From Armatimonadota bacterium (lineage in GTDB: Bacteria; Armatimonadota; UBA10988): a stretch of DNA of 9,604 nucleotides. The stretch is taken from assembly GCA_016183835.1 (NCBI GenBank), contig JACPDV010000686.1, positions 1 to 9,604 on the forward strand. The letters are read 5' to 3'. Made by a program: the position numbers and the translations under genes. The notes beneath the pieces are model-generated. The model ran no database searches, was not told the DNA's origin, and saw only the letters and a list, made by a program, of their open reading frames with translations. This document shows, one piece after another, positions 7,247 through 9,604 of the stretch; the stretch's first letter is position 1; each line of letters begins with the position of its first letter.

Positions 7247-7275
7247 AGTATACGCATATGCGTATGAGATGTCAA
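7247..7275 (-). promoter_or_regulatory. Sigma-70-type promoter of the arsR operon
   Basis: On the minus strand, TTGACA (7275-7270) is followed by a 17-bp spacer and TATACT (7252-7247). This is a consensus -35 box and a one-off -10 box at ideal spacing. It is the most AT-rich patch in the neighbourhood of an otherwise GC-rich window. The predicted start is around 7240-7243, giving a very short leader to the arsR ATG at 7226. With only short gaps to the reductase (3 bp) and the secreted hydrolase (50 bp), it may drive all three genes. Confidence 0.85.
7250..7265. promoter_or_regulatory. 16-bp perfect palindrome, probable ArsR operator
   Basis: ATACGCATATGCGTAT is its own reverse complement over all 16 bases. 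It covers part of the -10 box and most of the spacer of the arsR promoter, so a bound dimer would directly block RNA polymerase. ArsR/SmtB repressors typically bind AT-rich inverted repeats of this sort (ATA...TAT ends) next to their own gene, which makes autoregulation the simplest reading. Confidence 0.8.
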
Positions 7276-7310
7276 GCAGTTCCGTTGGCGGACGAGACAC
7301 ACGCGGTGCG

Positions 7311-7385
7311 TTGCCGTGTCCGGCTCCTCCGCGCAGCGGGGGGAGATTGCTGTGTCCGGCCCTTCCCCCTGCGAAGCGGGGGGAG
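7311..7385. repeat. Tandem pair of diverged 35-39 bp hairpin repeats
   Basis: Copy A (7311-7345) and copy B (7347-7385) both begin TTGCNGTGTCCGGC and both end AGCGGGGGGAG. The part between is CTCCTCCGCGC in A and CCTTCCCCCTGCGA in B. Each copy can fold, with a C-rich arm pairing to the terminal G-rich arm across a short loop. One base separates the copies, so they form a direct tandem. In translation both give the same kind of peptide (PCPAPPRSGG and PALPPAKRGE), a common look for GC-rich dispersed intergenic repeats. Confidence 0.7.
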
Positions 7386-7428
7386 GCGGGAGGGGGGCCG
7401 GAGCGCGACAACGTAACGCCTCGGTGGC

Positions 7429-7470
7429 CGGCCCCCACCCCGGCCCTCCCCCGCTGGCGCAGGGGAGGGA
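7429..7470. repeat. Third hairpin repeat with perfect 8-bp stem
   Basis: CCCTCCCC (7444-7451) pairs perfectly with GGGGAGGG (7462-7469) across a 10-base loop CGCTGGCGCA, preceded by GGCCGGCCCCCACCCC. It is related in layout to the tandem pair just upstream and to the copy inside the hydrolase gene. No T-tract follows on either strand, so I do not call it a rho-independent terminator, although some transcription-blocking effect between the divergent genes is possible. Confidence 0.65.
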
Positions 7471-7540
7471 GTCCCGCGCTCCGCGGCGCCTGCGCCAGTC
7501 AGGCGGCAGGACCGCGCTCTCTCGGGCCGAAGCCGCGTCC

Positions 7541-7545
7541 GGGAG
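7541..7545 (+). promoter_or_regulatory. Ribosome binding site of the second secreted protein
   Basis: GGGAG, six bases before the ATG at 7552. With the hydrophobic leader directly after it, this fixes the start of the rightward gene. Confidence 0.6.
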
Positions 7546-7551
7546 CCGCTC

Positions 7552-9604
7552 ATGCGCCGCCTCTGCCTGATCCTCCTCTGCGCCGCCGCCGTTTCTGCCG
7601 CCGACCTCCGCATCGGCTTCGTCGATCCGGCCCTGCCCGGCGAGACGCCGCGCCGCAATGCCGCCGCCCTGGCCTTCGCCCGCACGCGCGGAGCCGTCAC
7701 CCGGCTCAAGCCGGACGGCGGCGGCTGGCGCACCGACGCCGGCGCCGACACCGCGCCCGAGTGCTTCGACCTGCTCTGGTACCACCAGGGCGACGGCCCC
7801 GAGGCCTCCCTCGGCGACTCCGCCCACGCCGACCTGCTGGCCTACGTGCAGAACGGCGGCACGCTGCTCCTCTCCGGCTGCGCCGGGCAGCTCGCCTCCG
7901 AGCTGGGCCTCGAGTCCACCCCGCCGCGCGTCCTCGGGCCCACCGAGGCAGCCTACGACAGCGGCATCATCGTCCCGCCCGCCCAGCGCGCCCACCCCGC
8001 CTTTGTTGGGCTCGACGTGACCCAGCCGGTGGTCCTGACCTCCCTCGGCGGCAACGCCTTGGCCGACTTCTACGGCACCGCCGGGCCGCACGGCACGCTG
8101 CTCGCCGAGGGCAACGCCGGGCTCGGCGAGCGGCCGCTGGTGGAGTACAACGCCGGCGCCGGACGGGTGATCTTCGTCGGCTGGCGCCTGCCCGACTTCA
8201 CCACCGCCGCCGACCGCTTTCGGCCCAACCTGGAGCGCTTGTTCGCCAACCTGCTGGGCTACCTCGCGGCGGAGAACCGCAACCGTGTCCGGCTGGTCGT
8301 CCCGCCCGGCAAGTCCCGCTACGCCCGGCTGTGCGGGGTGCCGTTCCTCCGCGCGGAGACGCCGGTGGCTCTGCAGGCCGAGGTCGGGCCGGGTGAGACG
8401 GCCGTGTGGCTCGGCGCCGAGGCCGGGCCGGGGGAAGCGTTCGCCGCCGACGGGCTGTTCGTCCACGAGGGCGCGCCGCCGGCCGGGCCGGTGCTCGGGC
8501 TGACGGTGGTCGCGCGGGAGCACCCGGCGAGAAGCTGGGTCGCGGCGCGGCGGGCGGAGCAGGCGCAGCAGGACGCGGGCGACCGCGAGAAGCTCGCCGG
8601 GCTGCGCGTGGTCAAGCCGCAGGTGACGTTCGGCCGGGGCCCGCTCCAACCGCTCAGCCACCCGCCGCTCGAGCAAAGCGTGCTCCTCGGCCGCAGCGCC
8701 TTCATGACCGGCCCGCCGCCGAAGGCGCCGTTTTACGAGCCGGTGGAGGACGGCGGCTTCCGCATCACCGGCGGCACCCGGGCCTTCTGTCGCCCCATCG
8801 TCCGGGGGCAGAACAAGGTCTGGACCGGCGACCTCCCGCGGATCCGGATGGAGACCAACACCGGCAACGGCACCTACGCCGCCGACCGCGTCTACCCGCT
8901 CTGGCCGCGGGCCGACATCCAGAGCGGCACCGCCTACCCGCGGCTCGGCGACCTGCGCCTCGCCGTGCGCGCCGCCGACGGCACGTTGCAGTGGCTCGAC
9001 GAGCGGCCTGGTATCGTGACCACGTTCCGGCCGGGGTACACGCTGTGGGAGGTGCCCGGCGACGGCTGGCGGGCCACCGTGACCGTGGCGCCGACGCTGC
9101 ACGGGCACGGCCTGATCTGCCGGGTGGCGTTCGACCGCGCCGTGCCGCTGACCTGGGAGTTCGGCGGGATGCGCTGGTCAGAGGCCGAGCCGGCGAGCAA
9201 CCAGGTGACCGTGGCCGGCAACACCGCCCGCGTGACCGACCCGAGCCTGCGCAACGGCCTCTCGCTCTGCGGCTGGGACGGCGACGGTCAAGGCGAAGCC
9301 GCCGGGCAGGTCGCGCGGTTCACCACGCGGACGGCGTCCAGCACCTACCACGTGGCCGCGGTGTGGGGCGTCGCCACGCACGACGAGGCGCTGGCGCGGC
9401 AGTACGCCGCCCGGCTCGACAACCCGTTCACCGCCGCCTGGCCGGCCGCGCGCGACCGGCTCAAGCAGCTCTGGTACGACACTTACGTCGGCCCCGCGCT
9501 GAATCCCGAGGAGCGCCTCACCGGAGTCCTCAAAGACCCCGCCAAGGCGCTCGACGAGAGCCTCGCGTGGTGGGACGCGCGGCGCGGCGAGTTCCAGATC
9601 CGCA
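7552..9604 (+). CDS. Secreted protein with amidotransferase-like N-terminal domain and glycosidase-like remainder (3' partial)
   Basis: The frame from ATG 7552 has no stop through the last base, giving at least 684 residues. GGGAG lies six bases upstream. A short signal peptide (MRRLCLILLCAAAVSAA, cleavage near residue 16-17) indicates export. Residues ~18-235 look like a glutamine-amidotransferase/ThuA-type fold: LLWYHQGDG (74-82), LLAYVQNGGTLLLSGCAG (95-112), and a closing GAGRVIFVGWRLPDF (202-216) before the helix PNLERLFANLLGYLA. The usual GxCxG nucleophile elbow is not kept (SGCAG at 108-112), so it is probably a non-catalytic module. Residues ~240-370 are unassigned. Residues ~380-560 are beta-rich (FRITGGTRAF, TFRPGYTLWEV, WEFGGMRWSEAE). 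From ~628 the chain turns helical and reaches LAWWDARRGEFQIR at the window edge. This order resembles the beta-sandwich that precedes an (alpha/alpha)6 catalytic domain in six-hairpin glycosidases, possibly of the DUF4450 sort. That is a low-confidence reading, since the catalytic part would lie outside the window. Confidence 0.85.
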   Translation, partial: MRRLCLILLCAAAVSAADLRIGFVDPALPGETPRRNAAALAFARTRGAVTRLKPDGGGWRTDAGADTAPECFDLLWYHQGDGPEASLGDSAHADLLAYVQNGGTLLLSGCAGQLASELGLESTPPRVLGPTEAAYDSGIIVPPAQRAHPAFVGLDVTQPVVLTSLGGNALADFYGTAGPHGTLLAEGNAGLGERPLVEYNAGAGRVIFVGWRLPDFTTAADRFRPNLERLFANLLGYLAAENRNRVRLVVPPGKSRYARLCGVPFLRAETPVALQAEVGPGETAVWLGAEAGPGEAFAADGLFVHEGAPPAGPVLGLTVVAREHPARSWVAARRAEQAQQDAGDREKLAGLRVVKPQVTFGRGPLQPLSHPPLEQSVLLGRSAFMTGPPPKAPFYEPVEDGGFRITGGTRAFCRPIVRGQNKVWTGDLPRIRMETNTGNGTYAADRVYPLWPRADIQSGTAYPRLGDLRLAVRAADGTLQWLDERPGIVTTFRPGYTLWEVPGDGWRATVTVAPTLHGHGLICRVAFDRAVPLTWEFGGMRWSEAEPASNQVTVAGNTARVTDPSLRNGLSLCGWDGDGQGEAAGQVARFTTRTASSTYHVAAVWGVATHDEALARQYAARLDNPFTAAWPAARDRLKQLWYDTYVGPALNPEERLTGVLKDPAKALDESLAWWDARRGEFQIR

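Larger units (their letters stand above)
7276..7551. other. Gene-free divergent region between arsR and the second secreted protein
   Basis: About 276 bp separate the arsR -35 box from the ATG at 7552. The central part (7311-7470) is taken up by GC-rich hairpin repeats listed separately. The remainder, 7471-7551, is G/C-rich with GGGAG at 7541-7545. I could not find a convincing -35/-10 pair for the rightward gene, nor any small reading frame with a recognisable product. Confidence 0.6.

Noticed and set aside
7444..7469. Possible rho-independent terminator
   Set aside because: The stem is strong, but no T-tract follows on either strand and no gene ends nearby; it better fits the repeat family.
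7311..7470. Possible CRISPR array
   Set aside because: Only two tandem units with a one-base gap and a third related hairpin. There are no unique spacers of constant length and no cas genes.
5208..8396. 1,062-codon open frame on the + strand
   Set aside because: It is antisense to the reductase and arsR and out of frame with the gene at 7552. The translation is His/Arg/Gln-rich with no fold, as expected for the shadow of GC-rich genes.
6553..9108. 851-codon open frame on the - strand
   Set aside because: It runs antisense to the secreted protein at 7552 and through arsR in another frame. Its composition is Gly/Arg/Ala/Val-rich with no motif, while the + strand frame has a signal peptide, ribosome site and domain-like sequence.

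Overview
The window is uniformly GC-rich bacterial DNA, densely coding, with no RNA genes or transposases seen. The large secreted glycan-active-looking proteins and the GC-rich hairpin repeats that read as Pro/Leu/Arg/Gly-rich peptides suit an environmental bacterium of the Armatimonadota / Planctomycetota / Lentisphaerota-like type. This placement is an inference from gene content, not a marker-based assignment.

Layout. Positions 1-147 (+) hold the Gly/Met-rich tail of an unidentified gene, coupled by a GTGA stop/start overlap to a polytopic GT87 (DUF2029-type) membrane glycosyltransferase (144-1505, +). That gene converges on, and overlaps tail-to-tail by 89 bp, a 1,250-residue secreted protein (1417-5169, -). 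The secreted protein has a CBM9-like domain, a LamG-like domain and a DUF6067/glycosidase-like barrel. Upstream of it on the same strand are a CoA-disulfide/persulfide reductase fused to a C-terminal rhodanese domain (5220-6878, -) and an ArsR/SmtB repressor (6882-7226, -). The order of transcription is therefore arsR, reductase-rhodanese, secreted hydrolase. The arsR promoter is very clear: TTGACA, 17 bp, TATACT, with a perfect 16-bp AT-rich palindrome lying across the -10 and spacer.

Positions 7276-7551 form the only sizeable gene-free stretch and hold three related GC-rich hairpin repeats. A relative of these repeats sits in frame inside the secreted hydrolase gene. From 7552 (+), divergent from arsR, a second secreted protein runs off the end of the window (at least 684 residues). 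It has an N-terminal glutamine-amidotransferase-like (ThuA/GATase1-type) fold, then beta-rich and helical parts that resemble the lead-in to a six-hairpin glycosidase.

How it may work together. The arsR-reductase pair looks like a classical self-repressed thiol/sulfane-sulfur response unit: cysteine-bearing repressor, persulfide or CoA-disulfide reductase, rhodanese. The two exported proteins suggest extracellular or periplasmic polysaccharide processing. Whether the redox unit and the hydrolase share a transcript is open; only 50 bp separate them.
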